Part shown: in pieces, positions 48,088 to 60,154 of the stretch
How positions within the stretch are numbered: position 1 is the first letter of the stretch
How the letters are laid out: every line of letters starts with the position of its first letter
Source of the DNA: Nageia nagi
Lineage: Eukaryota > Pinophyta
Direction of reading: 5' to 3'
Length of the DNA: 64,000 nt
NCBI GenBank assembly: GCA_050084985.1
Contig: JBITNC010000001.1
Span: 55,304,001-55,368,000 of the forward strand
The notes under the pieces: generated by a model
What the model was told of the DNA's origin: nothing
Database searches by the model: none
What the model saw: the letters and a program-made list of their open reading frames with translations, nothing else
Position numbers and translations under genes: made by a program

Positions 48088-50393
48088 TTTTTTTTTTTTT
48101 AATGAAAAGTTCTTTGTATTAAAATAAAAACTTTTACAACAAAAGGAGTTTACGGATGGTAGAGAGCATATTTCAAAAAGTTACCATTTAACCTTAATCA
48201 TGGGTTAAGCAAACCTAACCACATTAGCTTAAAGAAAGCTAAGATAAAATGATAACCATTTGATTAAACATTGTGAAAATAAAGTCAATCATGCATTAGT
48301 CTCGTGAGGAGAGCCCGTGGGGGGCACATCAGCAGCAACCATGTGATTCCATTCATTAGTTGGCAGAGGGTGAAGGTCACAATCATCATTAGCCCTGGGC
48401 GGGCTAGCTTCTTTATCATCCCATCTTGGAGCTTGCTATGGAGATGGAGGTTGAGACCAACCTTGCTGGATAGCCGATGTAGAGGGTGCTAATGCATTCC
48501 ATCCTGGAGTATGGGCATTTAAAGGTTGCATGTACCACCCCATAAAAGGTCGAGAAGAGCTAGCCCTAGAATCGTGAAAATGATTTCGAGGAGGGGAAGA
48601 GCAGGCCCAAGTTTGAACATCATGTTGTAATCACAAAGGTGATGGGCGGCGCCAACATGAGCGAGAGTGTGGACAGTTCTGAGAGTCTGAAAGAGGAGGC
48701 AATCTGCTGACAACACATGAAGCGTTGCCCCAATACTCCAATAAAGTGCAAAGATGGGAAAACTCGAGCTCCACCTTTTGAGCTTGGTCAATAATCTACA
48801 CCCACATGTAAGAAAAAACCTCGATCTTGTCAGATAGAGCGAACTCAATTGTAAGAATGGCTTCTTGAAAAATCACTTTGTTTCTAGTTTTCCAAATATG
48901 AAACAAAAGAGTGGAATGAAATATTTGCCACAAAGTTCTCAAAGGAAGGGTGAGGATAAAAAAATCCTTGAGCAATGTGTGTTGCCATGAAAATGGTTGA
49001 GGCATGTAAGGAGCAAAAAAGGAAGCTACCCACTTCTAGGAAGTGATAGCCTTGTGATAAGATAAAAAAACATGCATAATAGACTCAATTTCATTGCAAA
49101 AAGCACACCTAACGTTTGGGACTCTAAGATAGTTAAGGTGAGAACCTAAGGGAAGACTTTGGTTGAGCTAACTCCATATAAAAAAAGATTTTTTTAGTTC
49201 ATGGCATGAAACCCAAGTAGCTTTGAAGCATTGCTTCCATCTGGTATGTTGGGAAACCAAATCTCATCATTAAGCTGTGGAAATTATGGCAACGCTAGAG
49301 TAAGCTAGTTGTAACCCAGGTTCGCTTTGTAATTGAGCAAGGGGGTATCAGGATACCATCCTCAATATTTCCACCATGGTTTCTAAAAGTTTACACCAAT
49401 CTTGTGTAGAATCGAAAAAAGGTGTTAGCTCAATAAAAATGTCATAGGTGGCTTTGTCTAAGGCATCCAAGTGAAAAGAATGCCTAAATTGATCCTAGGG
49501 AATCCAACTTATGGAGTACTTATAAAAAATGAAATAGTAACAATGACTCATTTGAAAATTTTGCAGGCATGCACCCATTGAACCTAGGCCAAATAGGTAC
49601 CATTAAATTGAAATAGCAAAGACCACCATACATTCAACTTATTCATAGAGAGCCCTTTATGAAATCCAAAGCCCTTCCATTTAATCAAAGGCACCATTTG
49701 TTTCCAAGCCTTTCAAATGCTCCAAATAACAAAGGAGCCTGTAATTTTGACAAAGATTGGATCCATAATCAAAGAAGGAAAATCTAACCCCTTTTAGGTT
49801 TTTCCATTAAGAGGTAAGCCCATAGACACAACATTCTTGATGAGGACTTTCCAAGCGTTAGGTCCTTTTAGAGCTCTAACAATCTACTTAGCATAGAGAG
49901 CCATGCATTGACGCTTGCAATAAAAAAGACCCATGGCCCTTGAGTCTTGAGGAAGGTAATAGGTTTGTCAAGCCACTCTATGGAACCCCTTTTTATCCAC
50001 TTTGCTATTCTAGAGGAAATCTTGAAGAAGGTTTTCCAGCTTATTATTGCAGACCTATGAAGGTACCCAACAAGATAAATAATACACATGGGTGGAAGTA
50101 AGAACCTTAGAGCAAATTTGAAATTTTCTTGCTAATGAGAGCTTTTTGGAGTTCTAGTACTCAAGCTTTTTTTCCATCTTAGAAATCACATAATTCTAGA
50201 GCTAGGGTGGTGACCCCTGAAACACAAAGGGGATGCCTAAAAACTTAAAAAGCTCCCTAGATTGAATCCAATTCCACTGATAATTGGTTAAGCTAGCATA
50301 TCCAGACAAGATTTACTATAGCAAAAAGTTTTTCACCCATTAAATGCTAGAGTTGAACGCTTGACAAAAAGTGTTTAAGCATTCCACTACATT
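48088..50393 (-). mobile_element. LINE-type (non-LTR) retrotransposon fragment with zf-RVT domain
   Basis: A T13 run at about 48089-48101 is a poly-A tail on the minus strand. Upstream, degraded frames read VPNVRCAFCNEIESIMHVFL (zf-RVT zinc motif, about 49090-49140), HSTLLFHIWKTRNKVIF (48870-48930), IKWKGFGFHKGLSMNKLNVW (about 49630-49690) and RSAIISWKTFFKISSRIAKW with LDKPITFLKTQGPWVFF (about 49930-50060). This is the usual C-terminal part of plant LINE ORF2 after the RT palm. It is 5' truncated or continues into the N gap. Many stops are present. Confidence 0.75.
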
Positions 50394-50493
50394 NNNNNNN
50401 NNNNNNNNNNNNNNNNNNNNNNNNNNNNNNNNNNNNNNNNNNNNNNNNNNNNNNNNNNNNNNNNNNNNNNNNNNNNNNNNNNNNNNNNNNNNN
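50394..50493. other. assembly gap of 100 N
   Basis: Separates LINE sequence from the middle of Copia-4 RT. The missing part should include the Copia-4 RNase H, PPT and 3' LTR, and probably the 5' half of Copia-5, so the real gap is likely several kb. Confidence 0.95.
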
Positions 50494-52620
50494 CAAGAGA
50501 TAAAGATCAATCATTTTAAATATTGCTTTAAGTTTGGATATGCACTCTTCAATGATTTTATCATTTTTTCTAATAATCAAAATATCATATACATAAAAAA
50601 GAATAAATACCACATCTTTTTTTTAATTAAGAACATATAAATCGGAGTCAAAAAATACTTAGAGAATCCAATGTCCATAAAGTACCTTAAAATTTTTCTA
50701 TACTAAGCTCTAGGTGCTTGCTTAAGTCCATACAATGATTTTTTTTTAGCTTACATACAAAGAACTCTTTGCCTTTCATAATAAACCCTTCTAATTGATT
50801 CATGAAGATCTCCATATCCAAGTCACCATTGAAAAATGCACTCTTGATATCAAGCTAAAAAAAATTTTATCTTTGAGCTACAGAAAGAGTAAGGATAACT
50901 CTTATAGTAGGCATCTTTGCCACAGGAGCAAAGGTTTTCTCATAATCTACATCGTATTTCGGAACAAAACTTTTAACTACTAACCTTACCTTGTATTTCT
51001 CAATATTTTCAATTGAATTGAACTTGACCTTGTAGATCCACTTATAACCAATCACATTCTTATCATTAAATTAAAGAACCAAGTCTTAAGTTTTATTTTT
51101 CATAAGCATCTCATACTCCACTTTCATGGCTTTCATCCAGCACTCATACTTAGAAGCTTCTTTGAAGGTTGAGATCTCATGGTTGTTATCAATCTTGGTA
51201 ATTAAGGATTTATTCAAGTTCATGCTCCTTGTTACCCTTTATGTTAGAGAATTTTATTCTTGAGGTAACTTATCTACATCAATATCCAACCAGCTAGGAG
51301 CAACTAAAGAGTCCTCTAGATCATCAACATCCTTGTTAAAAGTAGATTCTTTAGGAAGTTCATTGAACTTTACATCCTTAGAAATGAACATTGCTTTATA
51401 AGTTGGAGATTAGAACCTGTAGCCTCTATGTTGATTGTCATAACCCACAAAGATGCATTTTTAGCTCTTTTGTCCAACTTATTCTTTTTTTAGAAATAAT
51501 GTAGGAGAATGCTTCACAACCAAACACCTTAAAGTGATAAATGTTAGGTTCTCTTCCTAATCATGCTTCAAAAGGAATTTTACTTTGAATAGTTTTTGTG
51601 AGACACCTATTCAAGGTGTAAATAGTAATGCTCATAGCTTCACCCCATAAGAATTTAGAAAAATTACCCAACATGCATCTAGCCATCTCCATAATTATTC
51701 TATTTTTTTCTTTTAGCAATACAATTCTGCTAAGAAATGTAAGGAATTGTAAATTGCCTCTTGATTCTATCTTTATCACAATATTCATTGAAATCATTAC
51801 TATTATATTCTTTCCCATTATCTAATCTCAACATATTGATTTTAATGTTAGACTAATTTTCAACAAAGGCCTTAAAAACTTTAAAACTTTCAAAGGTTTG
51901 ATTTTTATGCTCAAGTAGATACCTAAAGGTTATTCTACTAAAGTCATAAATGAAGTTCAAGATGTAAGATGCTTTTTTAAGTGACTTAGTCTAAAATTAA
52001 CCCATCAAATTTGAATGTATAAGTTGAAGAGGTTGAGATGCTCTTATTGCATTATCTTTATCAAACTTTTATCTATACATCTTGCTAAAAATGTAGTTCT
52101 CGTATAAACCAATTGAAAGAGAAATTGAAGGCAAACCTTCCATAATTCTTGGTATTTCATGATTTGAAGACTCTTATGGTTAAGATGTCCTAAATGATGG
52201 TGCCAAAGATTATCTTTAGAACACACTAGAAGCAAAACACATCTTTGATAGAAATTGATCCATAATATAGAGGTTATCTTTCATTGATCTTTTAACCAAA
52301 GTGGTAAGTCCTTTCTTAATGCATCAAGATTGAGAGTTGAATTCAAAGAGTATCTTTTTTTAGCAACTTAGATCATGGAGAGAAGGTTCATCCTTAACTT
52401 ATGAATATAAAGAACATTTTCAAGAACCTTTCTGTGAATCAACACACTACTAATTCTTTGGACTTCAAGGGTAGAGTTATCACCTATCATAATCATATCT
52501 TTATTATACTTGTGAAAGTTCTTAAACTTTTTATTTTCAAAGTATAGGTGATTCATGCAACAAGAGTCAATAATCCATTCAAATGAAAAAGAGCGAGATA
52601 AGGAGTAGAGCATCATAGCA
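50494..52620 (-). pseudogene. Copia-4 pol (protease to mid RT), broken and truncated by gap
   Basis: Same family as Copia-3. Minus order: protease-like block 52368-52616 (WIIDSCCMNH, LEVQRISSVLIH), pre-integrase 52044-52235 (HHHLGHLNHKS), integrase 51561-51818 (ARCMLGNFSKFLWGEAM, LNRC), RT start 50867-51055 (YKWIYKVKF, DYEKTFAPVAK) and a palm piece ending at the N gap (50494-50613). TAA at 50867-50869 falls at the same Trp position as the stops in Copia-3 and Copia-5. Several frames are broken. Confidence 0.9.
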
Positions 52621-53560
52621 AAACCAGCATGAATATTTTTTTTCCTTTGTAGTTCTTTATATTTCTATTTCTTTTATTATTTTCCTCTCTTTTATTTTTC
52701 TAACAATCAATTTTTTTGTGAATTTAAATGCCATAAAAGTTACAATTGCCATCAAATTTTTTTTACCTTTTCCATCTTTTTTCTTGGAATGATTATTATT
52801 ATCATTATTTCTGCTACTATGGTTGTTGTTCTTATTGCTGTTGTAGCCATTATCTCTTTTCTCAAACCTTTTAGAAGAAGAAAGATAAGAATTCTTTTAA
52901 TGATTGAACTTATTCTTAGAAGGAGTTTTGGTTACTCTAAGGGTAATGTTATTATCTTTAGGAGAAGAAATCAACACCTTATTGTTAAAGGTTTCCTCAT
53001 ACTTCAATAAGTGCCTAGATAGATTCTCAAAGTAGATGACTTCTTCTTCATCATCAAGCCTTATTTCCATAATTGTTACAAAATTTCAAACTTTGAAAAG
53101 AGGCTTTGAAGAATGATGAAGACCATGAACTCATCATTGATCCAATTGCATCCATAAGTAATAAGTTAGGTCTTTAGATCAATAATTTTATTCAAGTAGA
53201 TAGCCATATTTTTATCTTCCCCTTGATGAGATTGAAGCAACTTTTGGAGAATGGTAAACCTTCTTAAAAAGTTTGAACCAAGGTAGATTTGTTTAAGCTT
53301 ATCTCATGCTTTTTTTATTGAGGTTGAAGAGAATATTATCAAGAGCACATCACCTAAAATTGCATGGTAAATCATGGAGGTTGCCAACTCATTCTTTGTG
53401 TTGTAAACTTTTAGTACCTTCTCATATATAAGAGGTATAAGGTTTTCATTCACTATTTACCAAAGTTTTCTTGCCTACAATTCAACTCTCATCCATGGTT
53501 TCCTAAATTCTATAGTTGGAACAATCAAGAATGTGTTTGGGTAAAAAAGATTCTCCCATT
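52621..53560 (-). pseudogene. Copia-4 gag, heavily broken
   Basis: Minus strand from about 53560: MGESFLPKHI at the start, KVASISSRGR and IRLDDEEEVIYFENLSRHLL (53000-53060), then an Asn/Lys/Ser-rich tail (52790-52900) and a poorly preserved knuckle. Many stops. It retains the N-terminal half that Copia-3 has lost. Confidence 0.8.
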
Positions 53561-56320
53561 TGCTACATAAAAATATGAAATAATAAGCATGTGATTTCAA
53601 TAATCAATATTAAATGTTAATTTTTAACTAAGTAAATAATACATATTACATTTAACACTAAAGACATGCTTGATTTGATTAATAAGTTTTCAAATACATT
53701 TCTCATCTCAAGAATTGTAGATGCAGAGTGACATTGTTGAGACTTATTTTCTTGTATAAAAATTAAGCCTTCACCTGGATACCCATATAAGAGGAGCCCA
53801 TGTCCTACCAATCCTCAACTAGTTCCCCTTAGGTAGTAATATACTCTCATAAGAAGAAATACTAGCTATTTTTCAAGGTTTTGATATTTATTAGATTGAT
53901 CAAATTATTAATCTTGATTAAGTTTCGAGTTGTCATCCTAGTTTATTAGGATAATCTCTGAATGGATGTGTGGACATGTGGTATCACTACACACATGCCT
54001 ATTCACCTAATAGAGTTATGTGCAGGCCAACATAGGACTTAAGGAAAATTAAGAAGTACATACTTTTCACTACTTGGATTATTGACTTAAAGGCTTATCA
54101 ATATTTGCATTTTTATTTGCATAATCAAATAAATCAAAGTACAAGATATGAAATAAAAGAGCATAAGTAAAATATCATCGATTCAAAGTTTTGAAACCTA
54201 AGTGTCTCATAGGTTTTGTTTACTAACCTTTAAAGGACATCTTTACATCATCACTTATTTTGCATAAGTCCATTCCATACTTTATATAAGGAAGTAAAAT
54301 TTTAAGTATTGCATAAGGAATCAACACTTAAAAAACAAAATAATACAATAAGGATCCAAAAAATTAAGTAAAAATTTTTTATAAAATTTTCCTCTTTTTA
54401 CTTAAAATCATGATCCCTTAAAAGAAAATAGCATTAGCAACAAAATTGCATTATTAGTTTACCTTAGACAAAAAATTTAACTAAGGAAAAAAAATGCAAA
54501 GAAATTTGCACTAATATTTTTAATTGCAATAAATACTAGAAAATATTAATGCCAAGTTGAAAAATTTACCAAAAATATTATCAAGGCATTAATAAATTTT
54601 AGCTCTAGAAATGCCTAATAAATTATTCTCACCTTTTAAAAAATTCATTCATTTAAAAAAGGTATAAGTCAATACTTAAACTTGATGAAGAATTATATAT
54701 ATATATATCATGACTTCATTTTTCCACTTAAAAGACCCCATATTCCACCCTGCAAGAAATTAAATATGAATAGGTGACCCATACTTCACAAAAAAAGTAA
54801 TGGCTAATGAGTGCACATAGAAATTAATGCCATTGGAGTGGGTGAGAATTATAAAAAGCTTGCATGCCACAATCTTGACCAATATTAAAAAGGATAATAA
54901 ATTAATACCATTGTACATCAGAGGAGAGGTGCAAGGAGGAAGTCAGGCAAGGAAGGTGGGGTTCAAGCAGGGTATGGTACGAATGTAGCCAACAAAGGGA
55001 AGAGATAATAGGTAAGTAGAGGAGGGAGGTCAAATTGGCCATAAGGGCCTAGCGAAGGTCAGAGGTAGTGAATGAGCTACAAGCAGAGGTAGGCGAAAGG
55101 GAGGATTATGCATGGGTTAAAAGAGGTCAGTTGCATAGTGTGGAGGGCATCGCATGAGGATAGGCAAAGAAAAATAATTAGTAGGTCTATGCATAGCTAA
55201 GGAGTCTAGGCAAAGAGGAAGGGGCTTAGATCCCCTCTTTTATGAAAACATGCAACTGATGGTTGGCGAAGGGCATGCCATACTGAAATAGAGTTTGACT
55301 TGATCCCTTGATCTTTCATGCATGGCTGGATCTTCAAGTAGGATAGGTGGAGAAAAAAAATTAGCAAGGTTGCAATGAGCAGTGAAGGGGCTATGAATAA
55401 GCAAGGTAAGGAGGGGCTATGAACGAGAAGTGATGAGGGTTATCAGGAGTTTGCAGAGTGGAGGTAGTAATGAGCAGTGAAGGGGTTGTGAATGGGGAAG
55501 TTGCAATTGTGCCATGGGGTGGTGTGAATGGGTGGAGGCTATGGAGGGCAATGGAGAGGGGAGCCATAGGTAGCAAGGGAGGATGGTCGAGGTAGTAAGG
55601 GATCTACTAGGCAAAGGAGGCATGGTAGCAGGTGAGGCACAAAGCTAGCAAGGCTAGGTAGTGGTCGTAGGTGGAAAACTTGGAGTCACACAAGCAAAAG
55701 GGTGCAAGCTGGACTACATAGTTTTTTTTAATTAAATATTTCAAGGCTGCAAGGGACTTTTCAAAGCCTACAAGGGATTTAGAAAAATGATCCTTTTTTT
55801 GAATAATAAAACATGTACATTGTAATCTAATGTAATATATTAGTAATATATTTTATGTTTCCCTTCTAAAAACTAAGTCTCCCCTTAACAATGAAAAAAA
55901 ACATGTATATTGTAAAGAAGCTTACAATAAAAAATAATTGTGAAAAAAAATTATAATAATAATTTTTGTACATAATCATAATATATTTTTTATATTAAAA
56001 AATATCAATATATATTTTTTATTTCAAATAAATTATAGCAATATATTAAACATCTTTTGTAACTAACATAAAAATGTTATTAAAAGATTACATAACCATA
56101 TATTGCTAAATCTAAGTATATTTTGTAAAGGAAATAGACTAACACATAATACAAAATATGTTAGTATCATATTGAAATAATCTAAGATAAATAACCAAGA
56201 AAGAAAGAATCTATACCTTCTCTTTACCTTAACAATGAAGTGTAAGATGAGGAATGAAGACCTTCAACATGTTGAAAAAAAGCTTCCACACCAAGGATAT
56301 GAAGAGGAGCCTCCAAGGTG
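53561..56320 (-). other. Copia-4 leader between PBS and gag (about 2.7 kb)
   Basis: Three zones: AT-rich sequence with target-like fragments (53561-54890); a purine-rich zone on the plus strand (54900-55700, many AGGAGG/GGTAG runs), hence C/T-rich in element RNA; and an A/T-homopolymer zone (55730-56200) plus a conserved end block (56210-56320) shared with Copia-3 and Copia-6. The Pro/Ser/His-rich minus-strand ORFs at 55391-55623 reflect composition only. An (AT)n run is at 54693-54708. Confidence 0.65.
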
Positions 56321-56333
56321 TTCTAATACCAAA
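56321..56333 (-). other. mutated primer binding site of Copia-4
   Basis: On the minus strand TTTGGTATTAGAA follows the LTR end; one base differs from the TGGTATCAGAG of Copia-3 (C to T). Confidence 0.8.
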
Positions 56334-56830
56334 TGAAAGAATTGAACTATAACAAGAACAATCCTAATCAATCAAGATCACATGAAATCTCTCAATTCAC
56401 AAACTCACAAATAAGACAATCTCACAAAGTAACTCAAGATGTAAAGTGGTTCCTCCAACTAGGAGTACATCCACTAACTAGATCTTTACTTCAATCAAAA
56501 ATACAACTCTCTTACAATCTTCTTAATCTCAAATCCTATACTTCTATCTTACAGCATAATTTTACTCCATAATTAGTGTATAATCACAAAGAAGGAGCCT
56601 TCTATTTATAGGCCAAAATCTCTCTTTGGATCACCCTTTTATCCAATGTACAAAAGCATGACATGTACATCCTTTTACCTAAGGGCCATGCTCATGACAT
56701 GGAGTGTAGGACAAGTTACATTATCATATTCACTTAAACACTTAAGGTACCAAATGATACCCTTAAGTATTAGTAAATTTGCATAGAAGATTTAATACAA
56801 ACCTTTACAATAATGCATTATACATTCTAA
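56334..56830 (-). mobile_element. 5' LTR of Copia-4
   Basis: About 497 bp, clearly related to the Copia-3 LTRs. The inner end is TTCTTTCA next to the PBS. The outer end reads TTAGAATGTATAATGC, lacking the first TG of the expected TGTTAGAATG, and directly abuts plus-strand integrase sequence of Copia-5 at 56831. Confidence 0.9.
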
Positions 56831-58850
56831 ATAGGGTGAAGCTATGAGCACTACTATTTATACCTTGAATAGGTGTCCCAAAAAAGCTATTCAAAGCAAA
56901 ACTCTTTTAAAGACATGGTTAAAAAGAAAATCTAACATTTCTCACCTTCATATTTTTGGTTGTGAAGCTTTCTCCTACATTATTTTTGAGAAAAGAAAGA
57001 AGTTAGATAAAAGAGATAAAAAATGCATCTTTGTGGGTTATGATAGTTAGCATAGAGGCTATAGGTTCTAATCTCCAACCTATAAAGTAATGTCCATTTA
57101 AAGGGATGTAAAGTTCAATGAAATTCTTAAAGAATCTGCTTCTAATGAAGATGTTGATGATCTATAGGACTCTTCAGTTGCTCTAGCTAGTTGGATATTG
57201 ATGTAGATAAGTCACTTTAGGAATAAAATTCTCCAACACATAGGGTAACAAGGAGCATGACCTTGAATAAATCCTTAATTACCTAGATTAACAACAACCA
57301 TGAGTCTTCAACCTTCAAAAAAGCTTCTAAACAATGAGTGCTGGATGGAAGCCATGAAAGTGGAGTATGAGGTGCTGATAAAAAATAATACTTGAGACTT
57401 GATTCTTTATCCTAATGATAAGAATGTGATTAGAAATAAGTGGATCTACAAGGTTAAGTTCAATTTAGTTGAAGATATTGATAAATATAAGGTAAGGTTA
57501 GTAGCTAAAGGTTTTGCTTAGAAATACAATGTGGATTATGAGAAAACCTTTGCTCCTATGGTAAAGATGCCTACTGTGAGAGTTATCCTTGCTCTTTCTA
57601 TAGCTCATGGATAAAAAGTTTTTCAACTTGACATCAAGAGTGCATTTCATAATGGTGACTTGGATGTGAAAATTTTTATGAATCAACCAAAAGGGTTTAT
57701 TATGGAAGGTAAAGAGTCCTTTATGTACAAGCTAAAGAAGTCTTTATATGGACTTAAGCAAGCACCTCGAGCTTGGTATAATAAGATTTTAGGGTACTTT
57801 GTAGATATTGGATTCTCTAAGTGTTTTTCTAACTTCAATCTATATGTGCTCAATCAAGAAAAAGATATCTTGATTCTCCTTTATGTGGATGATCTTTTGA
57901 TTACTAAAAATAATGATGAAATCATTCAAGAGTGCATATCCAAACTTAAGTTGACATTTGAAATGATTGATCTTGGTCTCTTGCACTACTATCTTGGAAT
58001 GCAAGTGTATCAATACAAGGATTGTACTTACCTCAATCAATCTATCTATATATCAGACATCTCACAAAAGTTTCAAATGAAGAAGTGTAGATATGTTGTA
58101 TCCTAATCTTTTTTGGAATTATTATTTCTCTAAGCTCCAAATCTCAGTTAGCTGATGCTATAGCTGATAGGTAATTAATAAGTAGTCTTTTGTATTTGAC
58201 TATATCCAGGCCAAACATTACCTTTACAGTTAATTTGATGGTATGATTTATGCAAAAACTATATGTTGAGCACCTCAATGCTATTAACCAAATCTTGAGG
58301 TATGTTTCAAGGACTAAGGATCTTGCTCTCAAGTATTCCAAGTTGCCCTCATTTGTTCTCTTTAGATTCTCAGATTTTGACTATGGAGGAGATAGAGATG
58401 ATAGAAAGTCAACTTCTATGTATGTGTTTAGCATTAGTTCAAGTGCTATCTCTTAGGCTTTCAAGAAGCAATCTACTATTTCTCTTTCCACCATAAAAGT
58501 TGAATATCATGCTATGTTTGTTGTAACCTAGGAAGCCATTTAGCTAAGGCATTTTCTGAAAGAAATTAGGTATGAATAAGGTGGCTCATATTTGATCTCT
58601 TCAGATAATCAATTGGCTATTTATTTAGTTAAAAATCTAGTGTTACATTAGAAAATAAAACATATGAAAATCCATGACCATTTTATTAGGGAGAAGGTCC
58701 TTGATGGCATCATACACCTGGAGTATTATCCATACACCTTGAACTTCACTAATTTGTTCACCAAAACCCTCCTTAAAGCTTAGTTCTGTAAGCTCAAAGA
58801 AGTTATCAGGTTGGTGAAGTTACCCTCAAGAAGGAGTGAAGTTTGAATTC
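56831..58850 (+). pseudogene. Copia-5 pol, 5'-truncated (integrase C-terminal part to RNase H)
   Basis: Starts in the middle of the integrase motif (W)GEAMS, with TAG for the Trp. Continues with LNRCPKKAI, KCIFVGYDS, then RT: NKWIYKVKF, DYEKTFAPM, TAA at 57612-57614, KVFQLDIKSAF, an open frame 57660-58106 with GLKQAPRAWY, YVDD and YLGMQVYQY, then RNase H remnants (58250-58456 and beyond, with GGDRDDRKSTS and FTKTLL). More than ten stops, mostly at Trp or Gln positions. Everything 5' of mid-integrase is missing. Confidence 0.92.
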
Positions 58851-59655
58851 TTATGTTGAATTCATATTTGTGATAATAACTTCACTCCTAGGAGAATTTT
58901 GTGTTGTATAGTGTTGATTTTGTTGTACACCTTTATGGCAAGTTCACTCTACATGAGGAACTCATTGTATAAATTAAAAAATCTTGTACTATTCAATTAT
59001 CCATGTGCAAAGAATTCATATGTATCTTTTAGCACTATTCAATTATCCATATGTGAGGAACTCGTATGTGCATACTCTATTTTCAATCAATCTAGCCCTA
59101 TTCAATTATCTATATGTGAGAAACTCTTATATGTCTTTTGAAACTATTTAGTTATCCATATGTGAGGAACTCGTATGTGCATACTCTATTTTTTAATGAT
59201 AATCAACATATATTTTTTATATATAGTAGGTGACTATAAGTTTTTGGCATGGCATCTTCATGATGACTTATAGTGCACCATTGATCAGTTCATGCTGGCA
59301 TTTATGTGATTCATCTAACCTTGTTGATATGAATATGATGCATCTAACTAATCTTGTTATTTGAGTTGGTTATGAATCGTAGGTTCTTTTGAGATTGCAA
59401 GTTACTTACCTCAAGTATGCAAGCTCTTGAAGACTCTTCATGACTTCCATTTGGATGACTACTTCATGTACACTGAAATTGACTATGGTTAATGATTATA
59501 TTTGGTAAAGTAGTGAGTTTTAAACTAGTTCTTTTTTACTTCAAAAATATATAAAAATTTCTCATCTCCATTGTATTTGTTTGGAGGATAACTCTCTTAC
59601 TTTCTCTTCTTCTTCTCCCTTACTCGCTCTATCTCAATATTGCATTAAAAGGGAG
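58851..59655 (+). other. Copia-5 3' noncoding stretch and polypurine tract
   Basis: Contains four or so repeats of TATCCATATGTGAGGAACTC (58950-59190), the same motif as in Copia-3 at 32650-32790. It ends with the PPT TAAAAGGGAG at 59646-59655. Confidence 0.75.
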
Positions 59656-60154
59656 TGTTGGAATGTATAATACATTATTGTAAAGGTTTGTATTAAATCT
59701 TCTATGTAAATTCATTAATACTTAAGGGTATCATTTGATACCTTAAGTGTTTAAATGAATATGATAATGTAACTTATCCTACACTCTATGTCATGAGAAT
59801 GCCCCTTGGGTAAAAGGATGTGCATGTCATGCTTTTGTACATTAGATAAAAGGGTGATCTAAAGAGGGATTTTGGCCTATAAATAGAAGACTCTTTCTTT
59901 GTGATTATACACCAATTATGGAGTAAAGTTATGTTATAGGATAGAAGTGTAGGATTTGAGATTAGGAGGATTGTAAGAGAGTTGTATTTGTGATTGAAGT
60001 AAAGATCTAGTTAGTGGATGTACTCCTAGTTGGAGGAACCACTTTACATCTTGAGTTACTTTATGATATTATCTTGTTTGTGAGTTTGTGAATTGAGAGC
60101 TTTCATGTAATCTTGGTTGATTAGGATTTTTCTTGTTATAGTTCAACTCTCTCA
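59656..60154 (+). mobile_element. 3' LTR of Copia-5
   Basis: A 499-bp LTR, TGTTGGAATGTATAATACAT to CTCTCTCA. Inverted relative to the Copia-4 LTR. It is followed by TTAAC (60155-60159), the expected target-duplication partner, whose other copy is not visible. Confidence 0.92.

Noticed and set aside
47781-48127. Plus-strand ORFs over epoxide hydrolase exon 1 and promoter
   Set aside because: Shadows of the minus-strand gene and T-rich microsatellite.
55391-55623. Pro/His/Ser-rich ORFs
   Set aside because: Composition artefact of the purine-rich Copia-4 leader.
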